Assembly (NCBI GenBank): GCA_020796225.1 | Contig: CM036767.1 | Coordinates: 15,406,427 to 15,470,426, forward strand | Length of the DNA stretch: 64,000 bases | Direction of reading: 5' to 3' | From: Arion vulgaris | Taxonomy: Eukaryota; Mollusca; Gastropoda; Stylommatophora; Arionidae | Shown: positions 1 to 11,500 of the stretch, piece after piece | How the letters are laid out: each line of letters starts with the position of its first letter | How positions within the stretch are numbered: position 1 is the first letter of the stretch | Notes under the pieces: model-generated | Told to the model about the DNA's origin: nothing | The model's database searches: none | Seen by the model: only the letters and a program-made list of their open reading frames with translations | Program-made: the position numbers and the translations under genes

Positions 1-59
1 TACATTCCACTGTTTTGTTAGGCACAGTTTTGTTATACCTGTATCCCAGGGCAGAGGGT

Positions 60-540
60 AGTGGTAGGGTAGTTGTTAGTGAACTTGCTTCTTAGGCTAG
101 AGGTCCAGGTTCAATTCCACAGTGGGCGTGAAATATTTTGTGGACTAGAACTGCTCTCAGATCGACCCAGCCTTAATTGGACACCAGAAAAAGCACTGGG
201 AAGTAAAGGCGGCCAGCTTCATGTGACCACATCGCCCATCGTGTGCCGACGGTCAATGAAAAATGCAGACCTGACACCATAGTATACAACATGGTATTTT
301 TTTATTTTTTTCCGATCCAGAAGCACTTGAGCTTTTCAGCTCTTGCTCGGTACCATGGACATCGTAACCCTTCGGTTCGGTGCCACGAACACTGTAAATC
401 TGGGAATCTGTGGCTTTTTCTGCCATCCCGCGGAATTGATCACACAGAGGGATAGTCACCCGTAGTCACGCGCTCACGAACACGCTGGGCAGACGGGCAT
501 ACAACGTGGTATAAAATAGGTTCCTTTACTTTTTAAATTT
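60..540 (+). mobile_element. SINE family B copy, interrupted by a SINE C
   Basis: The tRNA-like head (A-box region TAGGGTAGTTGTTAGTGAAC, B-box region GGTTCAATTCC) is followed by the family B body, with the wording GACCCAGCC and GTGTGCCGACGGTCAATGAA that recurs at 8.2, 9.0, 26.2 and 37.8 kb. The element breaks at about 297, where a family C SINE sits, and resumes at about 500 to finish with GGTTCCTTTACTTTTT. Both outer flanks carry TTTTGTTAT and TCCCAGGGCA, which look like its own target-site duplication. Confidence 0.8.
297..501 (-). mobile_element. SINE family C copy nested in SINE B
   Basis: This is a reverse-strand copy of the A-tailed tRNA-derived family C; the poly-A tail appears here as the T run near 298-312. 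The flanking words ATACAACATGGTAT and ATACAACGTGGTAT are the duplicated target inside SINE B, differing by one base. Confidence 0.8.
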
Positions 541-591
541 TGTTATCCCAGGGCATAGAGAAGGTGGCTGTTAACATTAAAGAAAGAATGA

Positions 592-733
592 TTAACTAAT
601 AGTGCACCAGGACAAAAGCCATGTTGCTACAAGCCATTTGTGTTTAGAATAAACGCCTTTTAGTGTGGTTCTTTGTAAAAAAGCATCAAACCCAAAGCCA
701 CATAGTGTGGCGTTTGGTCCACAAGGAGTTTAT
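592..733 (-). mobile_element. TTAA MITE family 2 copy
   Basis: It begins TTAACTAATAGTGCACCAGG and ends CCACAAGGAGTTTAT, the inverted counterparts of the ends of the copies at 35.76, 40.03 and 55.67 kb. The interior carries the recurring phrase GCCACATAGTGTGGCGTTT. It has no coding capacity. Confidence 0.6.
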
Positions 734-735
734 CA

Positions 736-1337
736 ATATTGAACTTGCGCGTTTGACCTCTGGATGCCGCTGGATTTGTTAAGGTGGGAATCAGAGCCAC
801 TATGAACATGTCCGCAATGCTATGATGATAGTTCTTTAACAAGTGATTCCGGTTTCGTTTGCCTAGCTACTGAGTTAGTGCTTGAGCAACGTTGTGAGCT
901 ATGAATGTTACATAGAATGCTTTTTGCTGCGTCAACCGTGCGTTTGTTGTGATTGTGGGTATTTAGAAAATGGCGGACAGTGGTTATTACAAACCGACTC
1001 AGTCTGTCGTATGCAATGTTTTGCATGTGCAGAAAGCTTGATTTTGTCGTGATTGATGTTCCCTTCGACGTGAATTTTAATTCAAGTGATGAACAGTTTT
1101 GTGTTGACACTTAAGCAACGGTCATATGCACTTATGCGGTGCTGGCTGTTTTTTGTGGCAGTACGGCTGTTTCATTCTGGATATAGTTCACAACACAGGA
1201 GACAGTTGTTAAACTTCTTAAACATTTATTCTGAAATGTCTGCAACTTAAGTATTATGTGTTGGGTCATTTTCCAGCATTCACTACTGTATAATAGCACT
1301 CCCAGTACATTACTTCTATGAGATAACCGTTAAACAG
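736..1337. other. Unassigned intergenic or intronic sequence
   Basis: There is an open frame of 96 codons on the minus strand (820-1110), but I recognise no domain, splice pattern or repeat family in it. It lies upstream of the first visible cadherin exon and could be intron or old repeat. Confidence 0.4.
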
Positions 1338-1815
1338 GATCTATTATCCATGATCATAACTGACAGCTAAGCAACAGATGATCAACAGCATTTTCATACC
1401 TACTTTGTGTTATCAGTGCCAAACATGGACAATGAGCAAAGCGCAGTCACAAAACATAACTACATGTGAAATACACTGCCTGCGAAAAGTTACCAACAAC
1501 ACCAGAAAAGATAGTCAAGAGTCAACAATATCAGCATGGGAAAGAAAGTTGGCACAAAACCTTGCTTGAATTACATTGAGAAACAAAGAATGAAATGGTT
1601 TGCCACTTAATAAGAATGCATCCAAACTCCACAGTATACAATCTTCTACAACAGAAGATCAGGAAAGAAGGTGAGAGGAAGACCACAAAAAAGATGCTTA
1701 GATGGCATAGCAGAATTCTGTCAAAGAGTTAAAATAACAATCACGCTAGCCACCAGAACAGCGCAAGACAAAAACAGAAAACCACCACACTGGGCAACAA
1801 TCCGGTAACAGTGTG
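1338..1815 (+). mobile_element. LINE 3'-end fragment
   Basis: The broken frame contains pieces such as CYQCQTWTMSKAQ, CEIHCLRKV and a KARGRPQKRC-like tail. These correspond to the C-terminal part of non-LTR retrotransposon ORF2, where Y-x-C-E-x-W-T and GRPR-x-RW motifs are usual. Stops and frameshifts mark it as dead. Confidence 0.7.
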
Positions 1816-1869
1816 ACGACAAAAGAAAAAATAGAAGTATGTTCTAAGAACTTTTCTATCCAGAATGAG

Positions 1870-2335
1870 TTATTGATAACATGATATCCAGAGAACGATA
1901 ATCGTGTTTCTCATCGCAGAGAATTACTACTGCCTTGTAGTTTGATTGGGGACAATCAAAGGCTAGCGAACAAACCGTACACAAACTGGACAGCAGGCAA
2001 ACCAAGTAATCAACAAAAAAAAAGACTGGTAACCTGGGCAGATGACGCTCAACATCCTGGGAGGGAAGGTTGTCTAAGGGTAGCTACTATAAAAGAAAAT
2101 AGCAACCTGCTGCCTTGCAGGTTGACTGGGGACAGCCAAAGTCTGACGGAGAGTGAACTCAGTAAACGCTGGCTAAAACTGGACACATAGCCGAAGGATA
2201 AGCACCAGAGCACCAAATGGTGCCGAAGATGTGATGAAACCCACCCATGCTAAGGCTACATGAATGAGATTTCCACATGAATGAGGTTTATGGGGAAATC
2301 TGGTACATCAATCTAAGGGTGATCACGAGAGAGAG
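1870..2335 (+). repeat. Dispersed repeat, probably LINE 5'/ORF1 debris
   Basis: The phrases CTGCCTTGTAGTTTGATTGG, GGTAACCTGGGCAGATGACG and CCGAAGGATAAGCACCAG recur, inverted, at 63.0-63.25 kb; CCGAAGGATAAGCA also occurs at 10.84 kb. The translated frame (1942-2190) shows no domain I can name. Confidence 0.5.
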
Positions 2336-2382
2336 AGATAACATGATACATTCAGATCTTCATCTCCTTGTTGTTGTTGCAG

Positions 2383-2549
2383 GTTATTGATCCAGACACT
2401 GTAGGAAGACCTATAACAATGATTATTACCGGTGACTCTACAAACCTATGGCAGATCATTACAACACCAGACAATACAGGGAATGTGAATGGAAACATCA
2501 CTGCCGTCAGACCCATCAAATATACTGATGCACCCATTCCAGGTGGAGA
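2383..2549 (+). CDS. Cadherin exon 1 (first visible)
   Basis: It follows a T-rich acceptor (AG at 2381-2382), opens in phase 0 with VIDPDTVGRP, and ends after GGA GA before donor GTAAGC at 2550 (phase 2). It encodes the later half of an EC repeat, including NITAVRPIKYTD. Since it opens at a splice acceptor, earlier exons must exist; none is recognisable in 1-2382. Confidence 0.85.
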
Positions 2550-5500
2550 GTAAGCTAAACAATTTTGTGTCTTGTCATTTTTGTCACTCTCACAGGATTT
2601 TTAGATTTATATTGTGTATTTTTTCTCTCATTAACTCTTTCCGTAAGATATTTCCTCATTTGTACACAGTTAATTCAAGGAGGCAAAATTTTTTTTTTTT
2701 TTTTTAAATCATAATTACTCGTCAATAAATAAACATATATATATCTTATTATATACTAATGTGAAGAAAAATGGACAACCTATTAGAATAACAAGGTTTT
2801 AAAAAGTAGAAGAAGTAAATATAGTAGAAGTAAAATACGAAAGACTTCTTTAAATTAAACAACTCGAATGACGCAGTGTACTGCGAATGGCGTTCCACGG
2901 AATACGTCGCGGCGATTGGCATGGAAAGAGTTAACACGTTTTTTATTTTTATTCATGGTGGCTAAGTGGTTATGCCCTTTGCCTTGTGAGTCGAAGGTTG
3001 TTGGTTTGAATCCAGACCACACCGTTCTGTTCACAAGTGTAGTTTTTCTAGAGACCCTAGGATTGTTGCTCATCAAGTACCATTGACTAAGCCTGACTAA
3101 ATATCAGTGCCAAATGGGGGTGTTGACATCAAATGATGGAAGAAAGTTAGTCACGGCAGAGATTAAATGTGTAAGCAGAATGATGTGAGTATCAAGAAGA
3201 GACTGGTTTAGAAATAAAGACGTCAGGGAAAAAGTGGGTACAACCTCAGTAGCGAAACATGTAAGAACAAAGCACTATAGTTTCACAAAAACAGTGACGA
3301 TACACAGCAAAGTTTCAACCAAAAGGCCTTTATCAAGCTACTTTACTAAGTTTTACAGCAGTCTCCCCCTTTATTGTACAACATCAGTACTGAACTTCAT
3401 CAAGAAACAACAAATTCAAGGGTTCAGACACATAAGCAGATTAGCATACAAGTGCGCCTCAAAGGCAATGCTACTCTTATACAGTAAATACAAAGCAAAA
3501 GGTCATCCATGTAAAAGGTGGACCTCAAAAATAACAGAGGCAGTGAAAGATGCCATGTATCAAGCTCACACAAGACCCTGTTTTCTCTCTCTCTCTTCTC
3601 TCTCTCTCTGTTGCGCACAATGCGTGCGCGATCCCGCCCAGACTGATGAACCAACTTTTATCATGAATTTTATCGTGGTTTTGAGGTACTCCGTTCCTCC
3701 GTACAGCTTCTCTCGAAGCTCTGTGTTTTGGGGCCATATTTCTTTTCTTACACCTGCTATTAGTTGACAATCTTGCAGTATGTGCTCTGCCGTGATGTCC
3801 GCCTTTTCGCAGGGGCACAGGCTAGTTGTGCCAATTTTAAATTTGTTAAACATGTGGGCGCGGAGCTTGTTGTGGTCGGTACGGAGGCAGAGTATAGCAA
3901 CTTTTTCACTACGAGATAGACCATAGAACCCTTCACTGTTGTTGTGCTGAGGATGGTCTTTTGACCATTTGTCTTTATAGTGCCAGCTGATTGTTGTTCT
4001 GGCTTCCTCATAACTGATCTCAAGATCATTTTGAGGTATCGCCCTTCTTTATCTAGCTTGTCGGCGTATTCATTTCGATTATGTTGCAGTGTAATGGGAC
4101 CCACTGTATGCGGTGCGTTTAAGTGAGGGCACAAGTGCAACGAGGGTCTCTTTCAGCTCATTGAGCTCTGTTTTGCCTACGCTTTTGAGTGCTGTGATGA
4201 CCGTTAGAGCATCGGTGAATATCATGACTTTGTTGCGAGAGGTGCCTCTTCTCTCTAGGATCATTTTGGCCGCTGTTTTTATTGCCTCTGCCCGGTAGTA
4301 GACCCTGTTCTAAAAATCTCTTCTTATCTTGACGCTGTGAAGCAAAACAGGACTCAAGTAAAGAAGAAGACTTGACCAGAATTCATAGTGGGCAAACAGG
4401 ACAAAAATTAATTACTCTTCTTCTTTGTGTCCGTTCTTTACGGCCAATTTTAATCACTCTTTGTGATACGTTTGATCTTTGCCAAGAACATTTATATGTT
4501 ACACATTGGTTTGGTAGGCCCCTAAATGCATAGACTTCTACATGTTTAGGACATATGCATCCGATTTCAGCCAAACCTCTTTAGTCGCCTCTTACGACAT
4601 GCGTGGCAGGGTAAATAATGAAGATGTAAAGTGTATTGAAGAAAATAATTTCTATTGCCAGGTTTAGCTTTGCAGTTGTTGTTCAAGACCAGAAGAATCC
4701 TCCAGTGACATCAAATATAAAAATTATAGTCATAGTAAGTACCTAGGTCTTGTGTTTTTGTTTACATTTTGATATATATGTTTAGATGGAAGTTTCTATC
4801 GTGAAAACATTTGCCGGTCATTTTGAAGGTTGTGCGTTGAATCTAACCGATTCACATGTGCAATTATTTCATGAGATTCCTAGGATTGTTGTTGGAGCTA
4901 CGGAGTTCATGCTTTTTGCAACACTTTCGACTAATGATGTGCCATTTCTTTCTACAGGGACAGAGCCATATGGGGTAAAAACCTGGTACTGTTAAGTCCT
5001 TCACTTTAGACCCTTTTATATATTGTTCATCATCGCAAACTAGTTGTCCTGAGCAGAACTTTTAGCCACCCCAACAGTCCTCTGGAATTTTCTCTCTCAT
5101 AGACTAGATGTCCTACATCTGCAGCAGTCATGTTCAAACCATCAGTTACATCATGAATTCATATTCTCCCTGGTCTTCCTCCTCTTCTCTTTGCCGGTAT
5201 GCCTCCTTCCATGATGGTCTTCTCCAGCCCTTCATATTTTTTTATATGTCCAAAATACCTCAATTTTCTCTTTCTTATTTGTAGCATCAGTCCGTTTTCT
5301 TTGATTTTGAGTTCTTTCTGGATAGATCTATCTGGATAGAATGGTTACCAGGGCCCAAATCTTGGGTGTAAAGAATAGAACTACTGTTACCTGCCACGCA
5401 TGTTGTAAGAGGTGACTAAGGAGGCTTAGCTGAAATTGGATGCATATGTCGCTAGGGAATGCTAACTCAAAACAAATGCTTGCAGAAAAGGATGCACCAG

Positions 5501-8500
5501 GCTGTAAGGTGCATAACATGGTGCAACGACCCTCACAATGAGAAATGGGATAACGGATTCTACGGTCGCCAATCTGCCTAGGAGATTTAGCCACGCAGTA
5601 AGAATGTCAGACCTACCATCACGAATGTGACCAAAACTTACTGTGGGAAGAGATCAGCACAAACGGAAGCAGAAATTATAGGAATTATATCCTACAGAAC
5701 TGCCCCCAGTATGCAAACTTAAGAAGAAAGAGGTGACCCACTTACACCAGCGTCCAAGACAAACTGTATGGCGTGGCTGATAATCTGAGGCAGACGGGTG
5801 CCTTTATTAGAGAATCTGAAATCCCAATCTAGTGAGAATGCAGAAGGAGAAGAAGATAGATATATTGTTTAGATGAAAAGGTCCCATAATCCAAGTTTGT
5901 CATCCTTGTCCATGAGTTATCTGTAATTGGTATCTCCATAGATTGTTTTTTATGGGTAAATCACATTCAGCCAAACCCACATAAGAGGTATACCTCAGGC
6001 CAGGGATCTCTTGTGGCATAGAAGTTAGGTACTCGACTCTTGTGCCAAAGGTACTCGATTCGGTCCCTTGTGGAGCCATCTGGATATTTTTCCATAGATC
6101 CTTGATCTCAGTGTGGGTGAGATCGAGTTCTAGTTTTTAACGAAGACAGATAATAAAACATAGGTCTGTGTTCAATGTGTGCAGTTCAAAATTTAGAAGA
6201 ACAGGCTGGAAAGCCACTGCAGAGAAAAATTAATTAGCAAGATTAAAATTCCTCCAAAATATTTCACCATGTTCAAAATTACGTTGGAGACCTCGACTCG
6301 GAGTTCGTTTACTGTCGCTGAGATGTTCTTATATAAGAAAGAGATCGGAGCATGCATGATTACTCACCGAAGTGCAATGATGATGGTCCTATCACTCAAT
6401 CAAACTCAGGGTCAGTCTAAGTATATAGACTTAACAGAACATCCGATGGAAAGAAATATATCAGTTTGATTAATAATTGATGAATTATTACTAAAAGATG
6501 AAATACAGTAATGACAAATGAATTTTCTGTTATTTCTTCTTCAAGCGCTCTATATTGATCACTTGTTAACCACTCTTTATGATTTGTATGTGATCCGAGC
6601 CTAAGAGCGATTGTAATTTGTTACAGTTATGTGCCTACAAGTTGGCCAGCATATCTGATTTCTGCAATGCTTTTTATTTACTTAGGTATCTTCCCTAGGC
6701 CCCTACCTCAGTCGTCTCTTATGACATGCCTTGTAGGTAACAGTGTTACTATTCTTTGCCCCCCAACAACACACAGACAAATTTATGTTATTTAAAACTG
6801 AATTTAAAAAAAATTAACATGATAAATGATTGAGCAAGGCGAAAGCAGCTGATAGAGAGAAATTCGGAAGAACTTTTAGGGTGACTCTTAACGCTTTCAC
6901 ATCGTAATTTTGTTTACCTCCGGACTCATTTATATTGCAGAGTATAATGTATTATCCGGAATACTGGCTTTGTGTCTGCTTGAAAATACTACAAACCAGT
7001 ATATCGGCTCAGAAGGGCGAAGGGTTAAGTTCTGCTCAGGACAATCTCTTGGATGATGTTGATGTTTTATATTCTCCATTGATGCTAGCATTGAGCCATA
7101 GTCTGTCATATTTCTCAATATTATTATTCTAATGAAGTTTACAGCAACATTCATATGGTTTACCGCCCCATATATTGCTGAGGCCCTCAATGGGAGCAAA
7201 GAATAGTAACACTCTCAGGATATTCCACATTGATTTCCTATCTATGCTGTCAAATGCCTTCTCAAAATCAACAAAGCGCATGTAGAGTGGAGTCCGCCAC
7301 TCCATTGTCTGTTCTACAATGAATCTCAGGGTGGCTATATGGTCATTGCAAGATATATATTTCCATAGAGGTGACTGAGGTAGGGGTCTAGGAAGCTACC
7401 TAGTAAATAAAGAAATCGGATGTGCGGGCCTACTTGTAGGCACCTAACTGGCACAGCGTACAATCGCTCTTAGGCTCAGATCACACACATATCACAAAGA
7501 GGGGTTAACAAGGGGATCAATATGGAGTATTCAAAGAAGAATAAGATTTTTTACAAGAACATAAAACAGTTCCAATTTTTCTCATTTCTTCCAGGATATC
7601 AATGATAATACACCAAAATTTAAAGACAGCATGTACAATATGTCCATTCCAGAGACAACTAGAGGAGGTGAGATTAACATATATTTGTACTTGCTTGCTT
7701 GGGTATAAGTCAGCCCTGATGGTCTTTCCTATCACTATGTCAGATATGACACCATGCTAGAGTGTAACTCAGTAGATCTTTTTTAATACTGCCTGTGTTA
7801 CCACTTTATAGGGCGGTCTAGTACAGGGGGAAACACGAGCCTGATAAATTTAATGTTCACATGACTAGTGCAGTCAATAGTAAATTATTCAGGTTAGGAT
7901 TTTTCTTTATACCCCAGACAGGAAAAAGCTCATTAGCCTTACTGGGGATTAAACCCGGTTAACAAAATAGGAGCCTGTGCTTTAATCCCTTGGCCAGACA
8001 CTCCTCAACTCCAGTAGATGTGGTACTATAAAGTGGGGTTTTCTGTTTTTGAAATACTAGTTGCGCATCTATACAAATGTGGGTCCTGTTTGCGAATATA
8101 CATGCACACTGTGTGGTTGACAGGAAGTCAGAATGATTCTGATCAAAACTGAAGTTAATAATAATTCTCTATTATATAACTGAGAGCCGCTGTAGCGTAG
8201 TTGTTAGTGAACTCGCTCCGCAAGGCTAGTGGTCTGAGTTCAGCTCCCGCAATGCGCGTGGAATTTTCCCGACCACGACAGCTCTCAGGTGACCCAGCCT
8301 CAACTGGGTACCAGACATGCTCTGGGAAAGTAAAGGCGGCTGGCGTGATGCTGACCACATCACCCATTGTGTGCCGACGGTCAATGAACAATACAGGCCT
8401 AACACTGTATTGACCTATATACCACAAGGTATGAAAGGGTTCCTTTCCTTTTTTTTAAAATTATATAACTAAATATATGTCGCCTATCATGCGATGATGA

Positions 8501-11500
8501 TAACAGCCTCAGACATGTGCTGTTGCACCTCTCTGGTGTGGGATTAGGTGACTGTAGAGTCCAATCTCTACCACAGGTGGGCATACATGATCACGGTTAG
8601 ACATGTGAGTGTTGTTATTTGTTTTGTCTTTTCATACAGCTCGCTTTCTCTGCGCCTCAACGGCACAATGATTTTCAGCTATGCAAGATCCTCTTGTGTT
8701 ATTAGAGCACCCCAATTTGACGATCATGCGCAGTTTTCCAGCACAGTGCCTTTAAAGTGTTTTTTCTGTTCACCAGCTGAACATCTGCCCCCTTCAAGCT
8801 CGCCATCCATCAACTGAATAGAACAGAAGTTAGAGAACATATATATACACACAGTGGCGGCTCATGCTCATTTTTGTTGGTGTGGCCAGACATAAATTTT
8901 CGGAAAAATCATGGTTTAGGTTAGGTTATATTTTAATTTATAAAATAATAAATACACATTATTTTTGTGAGCCGCTGTAGCGTAGTTGGTAGTGAACTCG
9001 CTTCGCAAGGCTGGTGGTCTGGGTTCAGCTCCTGCAATGCACGTGGAATTTTTCCCGACCGCGACGGCTCTCAGGTTTGACTCAGCCTCAAATGGGTACC
9101 AGACATGCTCTGGGAAAGTAAAGCGGCCGGCGTGATGCTGACCACATCACCCATTGTGTGCCGCGGTCAATAAAAAATACAGGCCTAACACTGTATTGAC
9201 CTAAATACCACGAGGTATAAAAGGGTTCCTTTTTTTTTTTTTTTTAACACATTATTTTGGTAGGATCTGGCCCTTAATGATGAGCCGCCACTGTGTATAT
9301 ATATATATATATACAGTTTTCTAAGAACTGACAACCATCGTAAATGGTTAGTTGCGAGGAACATAAATGACTCTCTTGCTTTGAACATTTAGACACATGC
9401 TTAGATTATAGTAGGGCTCGTCATGACCAGTAGGGAATCTGGTGACAGGGAGTGAGCACAGTGAGCCCTGCATCCATATCATTGAGCAGCACAGAGGTAC
9501 CCCTTGTCTGCTAGTGCTGGGGCATACCAATTCTGACCCTTTTAAGGAGTGGGGGGAAAAACCCCACAGACACCCCAACACTTCAATGCTATATACAGCA
9601 TAAATACTTTATATAGCATAAATACTTCGTGGCCGAAGGTCTAAAGCCGAAGGATTTACTTTATTGAACCAGATTTGGGGTCAAAGGCTCATGAGGTCAT
9701 GGTGGTAACATGAGCCAGGGTTAGCGAGGCGCGCTAGCAAGACCCTGCCCCCAACCTCCACGCGGTGCCCCTGAAACAGACTATGCTGAAACAGACTATG
9801 GTTCCGGTCTGGCTAAGAGGGCAGGGATCGGGAGAGAAAACTACTGGTAGGGTAGCAGTGCAAGTCGGAAACACGATAAAGATACATACAAACAAAATGC
9901 ACAAATCTCCTGACCGATGTCCAACAAGATATTGCCCAAGTCCCTAAACGCAAAAGAAACAGCAAGCGTCTCAGACATGGATGAGAGGTGCATCCAGTGA
10001 CCAAACGTATGCCCACGTGGAGAAGCTCGAAGCCCTGAGGAGGGCAAACATTGCCAGCCCGTCGGCAAGAATAAATAAGACAGGACCGTAACGAATAAAA
10101 GTCTACCCTCGTGTTGGTGCGAGAAAAGATTGCAGCTGACCCCGCATTGGTAGCCTGGTGCAGATACATGTACTGGGCAAGGTTTGCAGAGCGCAAAAGA
10201 ACAAGTTGCATTTAGTGCATAACGAAACTACCCGCCCTGGGAAAACCGTGCAAGGTACTGTGCGATTAAAATTAACATCCCGGAAGAACTGAGGTTGGTG
10301 ATGCCTAACGGAACTGCCAGCCTTGGGGCAGCCGGGCAAGGTTCGATTGCAGTCGTAACTAACATCCCCGGAATAACTGGGGCGGGTGATGGCGGCGGCG
10401 CAAAATCCTCAGTTACGCTGATAGTGCCGACTAAACGACCCTCTACATTGTTTGTACTCGGCCCCATGCCAGTGCTTTCGAGGGTAATTGCAAATTGCCA
10501 CGTACCAATACGCGTCTAGAAGAGGCTGAGAATGTTCCTTCCCGGATCAAACTCAAAAATGTACGGTAAAGCAAGGCCGACAATGTACGGATCAAACAGG
10601 AAGTTCGGGTCTGAACATTGGCGAAGGCCGATACTTTACACGGTGTCTTATACGAGTAAGCGCCGTCCGAGATAAGCTACAAGCCCGAGAAATATTTCTC
10701 AGTCAGACGGGCATAAACAGCGTAACTCACTGTCCCGGCGTAGATCACAAAGCCCAAAAATACGCAAAGCTGATCGAACCCTAGGAAAGCTCACCCTAGT
10801 AAATCAAAAACTGGCTGAAAACGAACACCCCACCGAAGGATAAGCAACTGGGCTCCAATAGGTGCTGAAGGCTGGTGCACGTACATCATGTTCTGATGTG
10901 TGGCTGTTTATATATCACAATGAGAATGATTAAAACAGGCCTAGAACGATCGAAGAAGAAGAAGAAGAAGAACCAGGTTTGACCCCATATGGGTCGGCAT
11001 CCCTCCGCAGAAATGGCACGCCACCTGCCCGGAGTATTTTGCATTGGCTACAAAAAATCTATCTAAGTTGTAGAACTTTCATTAAGTGGAAGAAAGTTAA
11101 CAACAGAATTGATTAGCAGCACTAAGAGAAGGAAATTATGACGGTTCAGCTGTTGCTAGGTGAGGGAAAGAAGTACAATTTAGCAAACAACATTTATGTG
11201 ATAGTTTTTAACCAGTAATTCTATCTCTCTTAGATGTCTATGTGATCAGAGTCACAGCTAGTGATGGCGATGCTCCAACAACTGGTAATGGAGTCATTGA
11301 CTTTTCCATTCAGAGTGGAGCACAGGGGAAGTTCACAGTTACCAATGTCACTATGGTTGGAAGAGAATTTGTTGCTGATATATACACTACAAAAGATGCC
11401 ATATTCAATTTTGAAACACAAGAAATATACTTCATGGTTGTAAGTCATCATTAGGATTCTGGTCTTGTATTAGATCATCTTCTGGTGTATCCTTTGCTGG

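Noticed and set aside
820..1110. 96-codon minus-strand open frame as a small gene
   Set aside because: No domain, no splice evidence, and such frames are expected by chance at this base composition; recorded only as unassigned.
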